A program made the position numbers and the translations under genes. From Luteimonas_C sp035250245 (GTDB taxonomy: Bacteria > Pseudomonadota > Gammaproteobacteria > Xanthomonadales > Xanthomonadaceae), in the NCBI GenBank assembly GCA_035250245.1, contig DATFFH010000002.1:1-64000 (forward strand): 64,000 bases of DNA, given 5' to 3'. Every line of letters begins with the position of its first letter. Positions within the stretch are counted from its first letter, which is position 1. The notes under the pieces are model-generated. The model was not told where the DNA came from and ran no database searches. It saw only the letters and a list, made by a program, of their open reading frames with translations. Shown here piece by piece: positions 25,125 to 34,359 of this stretch.

Positions 25125-26095
25125 GGATGGGCGGGCTTGGCGTAGGCCTTCTCGCCCGACAGCACCGCTAGATCCAGCCGGTTCTCCGGCGGCGGCAGCG
25201 GACAAGTGGCGAACGGCGTGAACGCGCACGGCGGATTGTAGCTGCGGTTGAAATCCAGCACGACGCGGTTCTGCGCATCGGGTTTCGGCGCGTACAGGAA
25301 ACGGCCGGCGCCGTAGCTGTCGTGGCCGTTGGTGCGGTCGGCGAACACCACGAACAGCTCGGATTCGCCTTCGTCCAGCGCTTCGAGGCGATAGGTTTTG
25401 CCATCGCGCTGGAATTCGATCGCGCCTGGATTCGGCACCGGGCTGAGCGTGCCTATGATGTCGGCGATGTCGATGGTCTTGCCCGGCGGATGCGGCACGA
25501 ACTTACCTTCGATCCGCCACGAAGGGTCGGCCGGCCAATACTGCAGTCCAGCGAAGCCGGTGCGCGTCGGCGCATCCGCGTGCTTGACGCGCAATGCGTA
25601 ACGGTCGCCGCGCTTGATCACGGTGGCCAAGCCCTTGCCTTCGTCGAAGCCCAGGCGGCTGGGCCCGTTCTCGCCGCCATCGGCATCGCTGATCAAGGTC
25701 GTCGCGCCTTTCAGCGGCTGATCGTCCAAGGTCAAGGCTACGTCGCGTTCGGGCGCGAAGCGGATCTTGCCGCCGGAACGCAGATCGATCATGCCGAAAT
25801 GCGCCGGCCCCATCGCCAGGCGAATGCCGTTGTCGGCCGCGCTGCCGAAATAATGCGGACCCGGCTCGATCCAGTGCAGGCCGATCAGACTGGTCCAGCC
25901 GTCGGGCTTGAGCAGGCTTTCACGGCGCTGGTCGCGCCAAGCCTGCTGCGCTTGCGCGAAGGCGGGATCCGCCGCGACAGCCGGCGCCTGCGCTGCGGAT
26001 GCCGCATCGGCGCCCGCGGCCGGCGTTCCTTCCTGACAGGCGGACAGGCAAAGCGTCAGCGACAACGCGATGCAACGGATAGCGATCTTCCCCAT
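25121..26095 (-). CDS. DUF1684 domain lipoprotein
   Basis: This 324-residue protein has a lipoprotein signal (LSLTLCLSAC, lipidation at about Cys20), an Ala/Pro-rich spacer, and a DUF1684 domain: WRDQRRESLLKPDGWTSLIGLHWIEPG at the start and the hallmark VLDFNRSYNPPCAFTPFATCPLPPPENRL at the end. Function is unknown; the domain is found in both bacteria and archaea. It forms an operon with the downstream TraB/GumN gene. Confidence 0.85.
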   Translation of the reverse strand: MGKIAIRCIALSLTLCLSACQEGTPAAGADAASAAQAPAVAADPAFAQAQQAWRDQRRESLLKPDGWTSLIGLHWIEPGPHYFGSAADNGIRLAMGPAHFGMIDLRSGGKIRFAPERDVALTLDDQPLKGATTLISDADGGENGPSRLGFDEGKGLATVIKRGDRYALRVKHADAPTRTGFAGLQYWPADPSWRIEGKFVPHPPGKTIDIADIIGTLSPVPNPGAIEFQRDGKTYRLEALDEGESELFVVFADRTNGHDSYGAGRFLYAPKPDAQNRVVLDFNRSYNPPCAFTPFATCPLPPPENRLDLAVLSGEKAYAKPAHP

Positions 26096-26111
26096 GCCAC
26101 TTTCCCCTCGG

Positions 26112-27908
26112 TCAACGTCCACGCAGGAACCAGCGATCGATTTCGGCCAGCGAGAAACGCGCCCACGTCGGCCGGCCGTGATTGCATTGGCCGGAACGCT
26201 CGGTCGCTTCCATTTCGCGCAGCAGAGCGTTCATTTCCGGAAGGCTCAAGCGACGATGCGCGCGCACGGCGCCGTGGCAGGCCATCGTCGACAGCAGTTC
26301 GTCGCGCGCCGCGGCGATGCGCCGGCTTTCGCCGTGTTCGCGCAAATCGGCCAACACGTCGCGCAGCAGCGCCTCGGTGTCGCCGTGCGCGAGCAACGCG
26401 GGCACGCTGCGCAAGGTCAGCGCCTGCGGGCCGCTGCGGGTGACTTCGAAACCCAGTTCGGCCAAGGTCGCGGTTTCGCGCTCGGCCACGTCGGCCTCGC
26501 GTTCGGACACCGCCACCGACTGCGGCACCAACAGCGGCTGCGTGGTCAGGCCGGCACCGTCGTGCGCGGACTTGAGCTTTTCGTAGCCGATCCGCTCGTG
26601 CGCGGCGTGCATGTCGACCACGATCAGCCCGTCGGCGGTTTCGCTGAGGATGAAGATGCCGTGCAACTGGGCGATGGCGTAGCCCAGCGGCGGCGCTTCG
26701 CCGTCGTTGGCCTGCGGCAGCGGTTCGAACGCCGCGAGCGGTGCGGTTGCGGCGGGCTGGCCGTACAGCGATGCGTAAGCGGCTCGCGCCTCCGCGACCT
26801 GATGCATCGGCAACGCCGCCTGCGAGTTCCGCCAGAACGCTGCGGGAGGAGTTCCGGCCCCGATCTGCATCGCCGCGGCCTGCGTCGGGACTGAAGCCCC
26901 TCCCGCAAGACCGGCCCGCGTTTCGGCCAAAGCATCGCTCAAAGTGCGATAGACGAAATCGTGGATCAGCCGCGCATCGCGGAAGCGCACCTCGTGCTTG
27001 GCCGGATGCACGTTCACGTCGACCCGGCGCGGATCCAGCTCCAGGAACAACACGTAAGCGGGCTGGCGGCCATGGAACAGCACGTCCGAGTACGCCTGCT
27101 TGACCGCATGCGCGACGCTGCGGTCGCGCACCGAGCGGCCGTTCACGTACAGGTATTGCTGGTCGGCGCTGGCGCGCGAATAGGCGGGCTGCGCGATCCA
27201 GCCGTGCAAGGCTAAACCGGCGGCCGCATGCTCGATCCGCAACGCATGCTTGGTGAATTCGTCGCCCAGGGTTTCAGCGATGCGCGCGGCCGTCTCCGCG
27301 CCGGCGTCGCCGCGGTAGCGGCGCGAAGCCTTGCCGTTGTGCGAAAGCCGCAATTCCACGTCCGGCCGCGCCAGCGCCAGAGTGCGCAGCCATTCTTCGA
27401 TGTGGCCCAGCTCGGTGCGTTCGGCGCGCAGAAATTTGCGCCGCGCCGGCACGTTGTAGAACAGGTCGCGCACCTCGACCGTGGTGCCTTGCGGATGCGC
27501 TTTCGGCGCGACGTCGCCGAGCTTGCCGCCGTCCACCGGCAACACGGCGCCGTGTTCTTCGCCGGCGCGTCGCGACGTCAGCGCGAAACGGCTGACCGAA
27601 GCGATGGACGGCAAAGCCTCGCCACGGAAACCGAGCGTGGTCACGCCTTCCAAATCGTCGAGCGAAGTGATCTTGCTGGTGGCATGGCGGGCGACCGCCA
27701 GCGGCAATTCTTCCGGTGCGATGCCGCCACCGTCGTCGCGGATCCGGATCAGCCGCACGCCGCCCTCTTCCAGATCGATGTCGATACGGGTGGCGCCGGC
27801 GTCCAGCGCGTTCTCGACCAATTCCTTGACGACCGACGCGGGGCGCTCCACCACTTCGCCGGCGGCGATCTGATTGACGAGGGTATCGGGGAGCGGGCGG
27901 ATCGGCAC
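26112..27908 (-). CDS. mutL: DNA mismatch repair endonuclease-type protein MutL
   Basis: This 598-residue protein has the GHKL ATPase domain with VVKELVENALDAGA, DDGGGI and TLGFRGEALPSIAS, a transducer domain, a variable linker, and the C-terminal dimerisation domain (GYAIAQLHGIFIL...ACHGAVRAHRRL). The DQHAAHERI segment reads VDMHAAHERIGYEKL; the DQHA(x)2E(x)4E metal-site pattern of endonuclease-type MutL is only partly kept. The start is GTG. Residues about 335-356 of the linker are encoded by a REP-like repeat. Confidence 0.95.
   Translation of the reverse strand: MPIRPLPDTLVNQIAAGEVVERPASVVKELVENALDAGATRIDIDLEEGGVRLIRIRDDGGGIAPEELPLAVARHATSKITSLDDLEGVTTLGFRGEALPSIASVSRFALTSRRAGEEHGAVLPVDGGKLGDVAPKAHPQGTTVEVRDLFYNVPARRKFLRAERTELGHIEEWLRTLALARPDVELRLSHNGKASRRYRGDAGAETAARIAETLGDEFTKHALRIEHAAAGLALHGWIAQPAYSRASADQQYLYVNGRSVRDRSVAHAVKQAYSDVLFHGRQPAYVLFLELDPRRVDVNVHPAKHEVRFRDARLIHDFVYRTLSDALAETRAGLAGGASVPTQAAAMQIGAGTPPAAFWRNSQAALPMHQVAEARAAYASLYGQPAATAPLAAFEPLPQANDGEAPPLGYAIAQLHGIFILSETADGLIVVDMHAAHERIGYEKLKSAHDGAGLTTQPLLVPQSVAVSEREADVAERETATLAELGFEVTRSGPQALTLRSVPALLAHGDTEALLRDVLADLREHGESRRIAAARDELLSTMACHGAVRAHRRLSLPEMNALLREMEATERSGQCNHGRPTWARFSLAEIDRWFLRGR
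26842..26906. repeat. REP-like inverted pair inside mutL
   Basis: GCGGGAGGAGTTCCGGCCCCGA and TCGGGACTGAAGCCCCTCCCGC are diverged inverted copies of the same repeat class as in metG. They are in frame and encode part of the linker between the ATPase and dimerisation domains. Confidence 0.8.
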
Positions 27909-28003
27909 TGAAGGTGGCCGCGCCGTTGGCGGCGGGGCTAACGAGGATCAGCCTTGATGATAGCCGGTCGCCCGGCCCTTCGCCGGACCGGCATTCCGCT
28001 TTT

Positions 28004-28081
28004 GTAGGAGCGGCTTTAGCCGCGAGCTTTTCACTCATCGCCGCGGCGTAGGGAAGAGCTCGCGGCTAAAGCCGCTCCTAC
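28004..28081. repeat. GTAGGAGCGGCTTTAGCCGC repeat pair (type C)
   Basis: A perfect inverted pair with GAGCTTT/AAGAGCTC extensions, about 25 bases apart, between mutL and the amidase gene. Confidence 0.88.
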
Positions 28082-28097
28082 AAAAAGCGGCTACGTC

Positions 28098-29621
28098 TCA
28101 GGGGCTGCCGCCGCCGACCGCGGCACCGCCTCCGGACGAAGCCGCCGCCGCACGCGCGGCGTACAAAGTGCCCGGCGGCGGCTGGCGGGTGAAATAAGCG
28201 TTGATGCCGTCCAGCACCGCGCCGGCGACCTTGCGCTGGTAGGACGGATCGGTGAGCCGGCGCTCTTCTTCCGGATTGGAGATGTAGGCCGTTTCGACCA
28301 GCATCGCCGGCATGTCGGACGTGCGCAGCACGGCGAAGTTGGCGCGCTCGACGCGGCGCGCGCTGCCTACCCGGCCCAGGCTGTCGAGCACGTGCCCGGC
28401 CGCGTCTTCGGACGCCTTCATGTGTCCGCTCTGGGTGAGATCGAGCAGCACCGACGCGAGCATGTTGTTCCGGCTCACCGGCACGCCGCCGATCAGATCG
28501 GAAGCGTTTTCCTTGTCCGCCAACCAGCGCGCGCGCTGCGACGAAGCGCCTTTCAGCGACAGCACGTACACCGACGCGCCGGACGCGCTGCGGTTCTCGG
28601 CGGCGTCGGCGTGGATCGAGACGAAAATGTCGGCCTTTTGCGTGCGCGCCATTTGCGCGCGGCGGTTCAAGGGAATGTAGACGTCGCTGTCGCGGGTCAT
28701 GTAAGCCTTCAAACCGGGCGTGGCGTTGATCTGGCGCGCCAGTTCGCGGCCGATCGCCAGGGTCACGTCCTTCTCGCGCTTGCCGTTCATGCCGATCGCG
28801 CCCGGGTCTTGGCCGCCGTGGCCGGGATCGATCGCGACGATCAACGGCCGCATGCCGCGGCCGCGCATCACCTGCTGCAAAGTCTTGCCGGTCGCCGGGC
28901 CAGCCGCGGGTTGCTGTTGTTGCTGCGGCGCAGTCATCGCGTCCAAGGGCGAAGCGCCGTTCGCCGGAGCCGGAACGCCGGTGGCGATGCGGGTCGGCAC
29001 GCCGGTGGCGACCGTGGTGGGAACCGAAGGCGGCGGCGCGGATGCCGTCGAGAGCGGCGCGGACGGCTGCGCCGACGGCAATTCGGCGATCAAACGCGCG
29101 GTGGCCGCATTCGAAGCGGCGGCGGGATCGACTTCCGGCTGCGCGGGAGTCGCGGCGGCAGCCGCGGGCTGTGCGTCGCCGTCGTCATTCTTAGCCACTG
29201 CCGCCGCAGGCTCACCTTCGTCGCCCGGCCATTCCAGGACCAGGCGATTGCCCTTGCCGGCGGGTTCCATGCGCGGCTTCAACGCCACGACCGGTGCGGC
29301 CAAGTCGAACACGATGCGGGTAGTGCCAGGCTGCGGATGTCCGGTGCGCACGGCTTTGACGATGCCGACCGCAGCGGGCAAACGGAAGCCGCGGGCCAGA
29401 CCCGAGCCGGTCAGATCCAGGACCAGGCGATCGGGGCCGGACAAGGAGATCAGCTTGTAATCGGCCTGGCCGTCGAGCTCGACCTCGGCGCGAGTTCCGG
29501 TGGCACCGGAATCTAAGCGTAACCCCTTGATTTCACTGGCGTGGGCCAGGTTCCAACACAACGCGGCCAGCAAGGCGGCGCCGAGTAGGACCTGCTGCAA
29601 GGTGATTCCCCTGACCCTCAT
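28098..29621 (-). CDS. amiC: N-acetylmuramoyl-L-alanine amidase (AMIN + Amidase_3)
   Basis: This 507-residue exported enzyme has a signal peptide, an AMIN domain (about 30-135) for septal peptidoglycan targeting, a Pro/Ala-rich linker (about 140-255), and a zinc amidase domain with VAIDPGHGGQDPGAIG, the KEKDVTLAIG glutamate region, SIHADAAENRSASG and MLVETAYISNPEEE. It splits the MurNAc-L-alanine bond during daughter-cell separation. The symbol amiC is by architecture. It is followed on its strand by the mutL gene and preceded by tsaE. Confidence 0.9.
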   Translation of the reverse strand: MRVRGITLQQVLLGAALLAALCWNLAHASEIKGLRLDSGATGTRAEVELDGQADYKLISLSGPDRLVLDLTGSGLARGFRLPAAVGIVKAVRTGHPQPGTTRIVFDLAAPVVALKPRMEPAGKGNRLVLEWPGDEGEPAAAVAKNDDGDAQPAAAAATPAQPEVDPAAASNAATARLIAELPSAQPSAPLSTASAPPPSVPTTVATGVPTRIATGVPAPANGASPLDAMTAPQQQQQPAAGPATGKTLQQVMRGRGMRPLIVAIDPGHGGQDPGAIGMNGKREKDVTLAIGRELARQINATPGLKAYMTRDSDVYIPLNRRAQMARTQKADIFVSIHADAAENRSASGASVYVLSLKGASSQRARWLADKENASDLIGGVPVSRNNMLASVLLDLTQSGHMKASEDAAGHVLDSLGRVGSARRVERANFAVLRTSDMPAMLVETAYISNPEEERRLTDPSYQRKVAGAVLDGINAYFTRQPPPGTLYAARAAAASSGGGAAVGGGSP

Positions 29622-29699
29622 AGGCGCGATTCAAGCACCAAGCGCGCACGAATGCAATAGGATTTCCCTTACAAATCCGGCACCTGGGTTACCTTCCTG

Positions 29700-30182
29700 T
29701 CAGCTTGCGGCAACTATCGACCGCAACTCGGCCATAAACGCGAGACCTTCCAGCCAGCGGCCGCCGATTTCGGTCTCAGCCACTAAGGAGACGTTACGCC
29801 CCGTCTGGGCGACTTCCAGGTCCACCCGTAAGTCGGCTTGGGGCAATGCGCCGACGCCCCTTTCGGGCCATTCGATCAGCCAAAGTCCGATATCGGCGCC
29901 ATCCAGGCCCAGGAATTCCAATTCGCCCGCATCGGCGATGCGGTACAGATCCAGATGCAGCGCTTCGCGTCCATCCGCCAACGGGTAGCGTTCGACCAGC
30001 GTGTAGGTCGGGCTGCGAATCGCGCCTTCCACGCCTAAACCGCGCAGCATCGCTCGCGCCAATGTCGACTTGCCGGCGCCCAGGTCGCCGTGCAGATGCA
30101 CGACGGCGTCGCCCGGTCGCGTCGCCGCCAATGCGCGGCCCAGCATTTCCGTCGCTTCGGCATCGGCCAAAAAAAGTCGCAT
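29700..30182 (-). CDS. tsaE: tRNA threonylcarbamoyladenosine biosynthesis ATPase TsaE
   Basis: This 160-residue protein has the P-loop GDLGAGKSTLARAMLR, SPTYTLVERY, HLDLYRI, and LIEWPERG typical of TsaE, which works with TsaB, TsaD and TsaC on t6A at position 37 of ANN-decoding tRNAs. The ATG at 30182 was chosen; a TTG at 30200 would overlap the nnr stop. The nnr-tsaE-amidase-mutL order is a common gammaproteobacterial cluster. Confidence 0.93.
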   Translation of the reverse strand: MRLFLADAEATEMLGRALAATRPGDAVVHLHGDLGAGKSTLARAMLRGLGVEGAIRSPTYTLVERYPLADGREALHLDLYRIADAGELEFLGLDGADIGLWLIEWPERGVGALPQADLRVDLEVAQTGRNVSLVAETEIGGRWLEGLAFMAELRSIVAAS

Positions 30183-30196
30183 CGCATCGCGCTCGA

Positions 30197-31669
30197 TCAA
30201 GGATTGGCCAGCTTACGCAAATGCGGGAACAGATCGGAGGCCAGCAGGCCGCGTTCGCCGTCGCGCGCCGCTTCGTCACCGGCGGCGGCGTGCAGCAGCG
30301 CACCGCAAACCGCCGCGTCGAAAGCCGACAGGCCTTGCGCCAGCAGCGCAGCGATCGCGCCCGTCAGCACATCGCCCATGCCGCCCGAAGCCATGCCGGG
30401 ATTGCCCGCGCCGATAACATGCGTCGTCTGTCCCGATGCGGCAACGAGACTGCCCGCGCCTTTGAGTACGACCGCGCAACCGAATTTTTCCGCCAGCGAT
30501 TCCGCGGCGGCGAAGCGGTCCTGCTGCACCGCTTGCGTCGAAGTACCGAGCAGGCGCGCGGCTTCGCCCGGATGCGGCGTGAGCACCGCATGCGGCACGG
30601 GACGCGGCGCTGATGCGAGCAGATTCAAGGCGTCGGCATCGACGACGCAAGGTTTCGCTTCATCGATAACGGCTTCGTACATGCCCCTGCCCCACGCTTC
30701 CGTTCCCAGGCCCGGACCGAGCGCGATGACGTTGGCGCGTTCGGATAGGGCTTGCAGTTCTTCCGCGGAAGCGACGCCGCGCGCCATGGCTTCGGGCCGG
30801 CGCGTGCGCAGCGCGTCCGCATGCGCGGCGCGCGTTGCCACGCTCACCAGCCCCGCGCCGCAGCGCAGCGCCGCTTCGGCGCACAGCGCGATCGCGCCGC
30901 CCATGCCTTCGTCGCCGCCGATGCACAACACGTGGCCGTGGCGGCCTTTGTGGCTATTGCGCGAACGCGGCGGCAGCCAATGCTTCAGATCGGTTCGTGA
31001 GACCAGGCGCGCGCGAGGTTGCGTGCCGGCGAAAGCGCGCGCATCGACGTCCAGGTCGTCGACGTCGATCGCACCGGCCAGGTCCAACGCCGCGCCGGTA
31101 TACAAACCCGCATGCGCGGCGATGAACTGCAAAGTGCGCGAGGCGACGACGGCCGCGCCCGGCGCGCTGCCGCGATCGGCGTCCGCACCGCTCGGCGCAT
31201 CCAGCGCGAACACCGGCGCGCCATGCCGCCTTACCGCTTCGATTAAGGCCGACGCGCCCGCATCCGGCGCGCGCGACAAGCCGATGCCGAACATCGCATC
31301 GATGATCAGATCGCAGGCGGGCAAAGCACGGCCGGCCACGGCGGTCTGCCCGCCCGCGCCCGCGAACTCGTCGCTCGCCCGCCGGCACAGCGCGCTGCGC
31401 GGCGCGTGCGTTTCCAAGTGCAGCACGCGCACGTCGCGGCCTGACAGCAGCGCGTGCCGGGCCAGCACGTAACCGTCGCCGCCGTTGTTGCCGGGCCCGC
31501 AGACCACCAGAATCCGCTGCGCCTGCGGCCAATGCTCCAGCAGATAGCGCCAGGCGGCCTCGCCGGCGCGGCGCATCAGGCCGAAGCCGTCGCCGCGCTG
31601 CGCGGCGATCGCCTGCGTTTCCGCCTGGCGCAATGCGTCGATCCCGTAGAGCGCGAGGCCGTAGTTCAT
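30197..31669 (-). CDS. nnr: Bifunctional NAD(P)H-hydrate repair enzyme (epimerase/dehydratase)
   Basis: This 490-residue fusion repairs damaged NAD(P)H hydrates. The N-terminal YjeF_N epimerase domain shows VVCGPGNNGGDGYVLAR and DAMFGIGL; the C-terminal ribokinase-like ADP-dependent dehydratase shows HVLCIGGDEGMGGAI, ALGPGLG, TPHPGEAARLL, VVLKGAGSLVA and GNPGMASGGMGDVLTG. Length is normal. It heads a minus-strand group with tsaE and is divergent from queG (starts 24 bases apart). Confidence 0.95.
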   Translation of the reverse strand: MNYGLALYGIDALRQAETQAIAAQRGDGFGLMRRAGEAAWRYLLEHWPQAQRILVVCGPGNNGGDGYVLARHALLSGRDVRVLHLETHAPRSALCRRASDEFAGAGGQTAVAGRALPACDLIIDAMFGIGLSRAPDAGASALIEAVRRHGAPVFALDAPSGADADRGSAPGAAVVASRTLQFIAAHAGLYTGAALDLAGAIDVDDLDVDARAFAGTQPRARLVSRTDLKHWLPPRSRNSHKGRHGHVLCIGGDEGMGGAIALCAEAALRCGAGLVSVATRAAHADALRTRRPEAMARGVASAEELQALSERANVIALGPGLGTEAWGRGMYEAVIDEAKPCVVDADALNLLASAPRPVPHAVLTPHPGEAARLLGTSTQAVQQDRFAAAESLAEKFGCAVVLKGAGSLVAASGQTTHVIGAGNPGMASGGMGDVLTGAIAALLAQGLSAFDAAVCGALLHAAAGDEAARDGERGLLASDLFPHLRKLANP

Positions 31670-31692
31670 GCCCGGATTCTATACTTGGCGCC

Positions 31693-32760
31693 GTGCATAC
31701 CGTGGCTGCCAAACCCGATTACGCCCAGCTCGCGCAGCGCATCAAGCGCTTGTCGCGCGAACTGGGCTTCCAGCGTTGCGGGATAAGCGACATCGACCTG
31801 GGCAGCGACGAAGCCTATCTGCGCGAATGGCTGGCGCAGGGCCTGTACGGCTCCATGGATTGGATGGCGCGGCACGGCGACAAACGCTCGCGCCCGGACG
31901 AATTGATCCCCGGCACCTTGCGCGTGGTGTCGGTGGGCCTGGACTACGGTGGCGACGACGAAGCGGCCTGGCGCAACCTGGCCGAAGGCGAGCGCGCCTA
32001 CGTCGCACGTTATGCCTTGGGCCGCGATTACCACAAGCTGATGCGCAACCGCTTGCAGGCCTTGGCCGAACGCATCGCCGAAGAAATCGGTCCGTTCGGC
32101 CACCGCGTATTCGTCGATTCGGCGCCGGTTCTGGAACGCGCCTTGGCGCGCAACGCCGGGCTCGGCTGGATCGGCAAAAACACTTGCTTGATCGACAAGG
32201 ACGGCGGCTCCTGGTTCTTCCTCGGCGAAATCTATGTGGACCTGCCGCTGCCCGTCGACGAAGCGGCGACCGCGCATTGCGGCACGTGCGTGCGCTGCAT
32301 CGACGTTTGCCCGACCCAGGCCATCGTCGCCCCGCACCGGCTCGACGCGCGGCGCTGCATCGCCTACCTCACCATCGAGCACGAAGGCTCGATCCCGGAA
32401 GAATTGCGCGCGCCGATCGGCAACCGCATTTTCGGCTGCGACGATTGCCAGCTGATCTGCCCCTGGAACAAATTCGCCAAACGCACCGACGAGCCGGATT
32501 TCCGTGCCCGCAACGACCTGGACAAGGCGACGCTGGCGCAGCTGTTCGCATGGGACGAGGATGAGTTCCTGCGCCGCACCGAAGGCTCGGCGATCCGCCG
32601 CAGCGGGCACGAGCGCTGGCTACGCAATATCGCAGTGGCGTTGGGCAACGCGCCGACCACGCCGGAAACCGTGGCGGCGTTGCGCTCGCGCATCGACCAT
32701 CCCTCGCCCGTCGTGCGCGAACATGTCGTCTGGGCGCTTTCGAGGCACGACGTTCCGTAG
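31693..32760 (+). CDS. queG: Epoxyqueuosine reductase QueG
   Basis: This 355-residue cobalamin- and Fe-S-dependent enzyme does the last step of queuosine synthesis in tRNA. It has the start region AQRIKRLSRELGFQRCGISD, YARGRDYH-like YALGRDYHKLMR, GWIGKNTCLI, two 4Fe-4S motifs (CGTCVRCIDVCPTQAI and CDDCQLICPWN) and a C-terminal HEAT-like end. The GTG at 31693 is used, with a GTG three codons later as alternative. The stop codon TAG is supplied by the first bases of a downstream GTAG repeat. Confidence 0.93.
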   Translation: MHTVAAKPDYAQLAQRIKRLSRELGFQRCGISDIDLGSDEAYLREWLAQGLYGSMDWMARHGDKRSRPDELIPGTLRVVSVGLDYGGDDEAAWRNLAEGERAYVARYALGRDYHKLMRNRLQALAERIAEEIGPFGHRVFVDSAPVLERALARNAGLGWIGKNTCLIDKDGGSWFFLGEIYVDLPLPVDEAATAHCGTCVRCIDVCPTQAIVAPHRLDARRCIAYLTIEHEGSIPEELRAPIGNRIFGCDDCQLICPWNKFAKRTDEPDFRARNDLDKATLAQLFAWDEDEFLRRTEGSAIRRSGHERWLRNIAVALGNAPTTPETVAALRSRIDHPSPVVREHVVWALSRHDVP

Positions 32761-32844
32761 AGTCGAGCCTTGCTCGACTGCTTTTCGGCACGGATGAAGC
32801 ATCGGCCCGGAAAGAAAAAGCAGTCGAGCAAGGCTCGACTCTAC
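32757..32844. repeat. GTAG-bounded palindromic repeat pair overlapping the queG stop
   Basis: An inverted pair of GTAGAGTCGAGCCTTGCTCGA units, about 38 bases apart, filling the space between converging queG and pgi. The TAG of its first GTAG is the queG stop codon. Confidence 0.88.
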
Positions 32845-32850
32845 AAGAGC

Positions 32851-34356
32851 TCAGGTTCGCAATTGGGCGAGGATTTCGCGGGTTACGGGATCGTCCGCCT
32901 CCGCCTGCCCGTTCAATGCCGGCAACAGGCGGTTCGCCACCTGCTTGCCCAGTTCGACACCGAATTGATCGAAAGCGTTGATGCCCCACAACACCGACTG
33001 CACGTACACGCTGTGTTCGTACATCGCGATCAGCATGCCCAGCGAGTGCGGGGTCAGCGCATCCAGCAGGATCAGGGTGCTGGGCCGGTTGCCGGCGTAA
33101 GCGCGATGCGGATCTTCGCTGCGCGAGCCGTTGGCCAACGCTTCGGTCTGCGCCAATAGATTGGCCAGCAATGCTTTGCGGTTGTCGGCATAAGGATCGT
33201 CGCCGTGGGCCACGCCGACGAAATCCGCCGGCACGATCTGCGTACCCTGATGCAGCGCCTGGAAAAAGCTGTGCTGGGTGTCGGTGCCCGCGCCGCCCCA
33301 CCACACCGGCACGGTTTGCTCGGCCAGCGGCGCGCCGTCCAGGCGCGCGCTCTTGCCCAGGCTTTCCATCACCAATTGCTGCAGATAGTTCGGCAACAGT
33401 TTCAGGCGTTCGTCGTAAGGCAGCACCGCTTGCGTGGCGGCGCCGAGCGCGTTGCGGTTCCACACCGCAGTCAGCGCGTGCCAGACCGCGATGTTCTGTT
33501 TCGGCGGCGAAGACAGCGCATGCTTGTCCATAGCGGCCGCACCGGAAAGCAAAGCCTCGAACGCGTCCATGCCGATCGCCAGCGCGATCGGGAACCCGAC
33601 CGCCGACCACAGCGAATAACGGCCACCGACCCAATCCCACATCGGCAAAATTCGCTCAGGCGCGATGCCGAATTCGCCGGCGCGCCGCACGTTCGCGCTG
33701 ACCGCGTACACGCGCTCGTCGTCGCCGAGCCAATCGCGCAGGATCCGGCCGTTGAGCAGGGTTTCCTGGGTGCCGAAGGTCTTGGAGATGAGGATCGCGG
33801 CGGTACGTGCCGGCTCCAACCCGGCCAATACGCGCTGCGCTGCGCTGCCGTCGACGTTGGACAGGAAATGCACTCGAAAACGCCCCGGCGCGGGACCGGA
33901 CAAGGCGTCGACGATCAGGCGCGGGCCCAGATCGGAACCGCCGATGCCGACGCTGACGATGTCGGTGACGCCGGAGGCTTCCAAGCCTGCGATTAACTCG
34001 CGCATGCGTGCGCGCACGGACGCGGCTTGCGCGTGCGCATCGTGCGCGAGAGCGCTGCCGGACAGATCGCTGCGCAAGGCGGTATGCAGCGCGGCGCGGC
34101 CTTCGGTCGGATTCACCGGTTCGCCGGCGAACAGACGTTTCAGCGCGGATTCGACGCCGGCTTCGTCGGCCAGCGCGAAGAGCGCGGCCAAGGCTTCGCG
34201 GTCGTAGCGCTGGCGGGCGAAATTGGCGTACAGCGGCCCGGCGCGCAGCGCGAAATCGTGCGCGCGGGCCGGATCCTCGGCGATCAGTTGCGGCAGCGGC
34301 TTGGCCAGCGTGCGCAGGGCTTGCGCGCGGAGCTTCCCGAAATCGCCGCCGGCCAC
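32851..34356 (-). CDS. pgi: Glucose-6-phosphate isomerase
   Basis: This 501-residue protein interconverts glucose-6-P and fructose-6-P. It carries VSVGIGGSDLGPRL, the sugar-isomerase signature region TFGTQETLLNG, GGRYSLWSAVG, VWWGGAGTDTQHSFFQALHQG and the C-terminal IDQFGVELGKQVA-like INAFDQFGVELGKQ. The start is GTG, four bases beyond the panD stop, so it is probably cotranscribed with panD. Confidence 0.96.
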   Translation of the reverse strand: MAGGDFGKLRAQALRTLAKPLPQLIAEDPARAHDFALRAGPLYANFARQRYDREALAALFALADEAGVESALKRLFAGEPVNPTEGRAALHTALRSDLSGSALAHDAHAQAASVRARMRELIAGLEASGVTDIVSVGIGGSDLGPRLIVDALSGPAPGRFRVHFLSNVDGSAAQRVLAGLEPARTAAILISKTFGTQETLLNGRILRDWLGDDERVYAVSANVRRAGEFGIAPERILPMWDWVGGRYSLWSAVGFPIALAIGMDAFEALLSGAAAMDKHALSSPPKQNIAVWHALTAVWNRNALGAATQAVLPYDERLKLLPNYLQQLVMESLGKSARLDGAPLAEQTVPVWWGGAGTDTQHSFFQALHQGTQIVPADFVGVAHGDDPYADNRKALLANLLAQTEALANGSRSEDPHRAYAGNRPSTLILLDALTPHSLGMLIAMYEHSVYVQSVLWGINAFDQFGVELGKQVANRLLPALNGQAEADDPVTREILAQLRT

Positions 34357-34359
34357 GCC

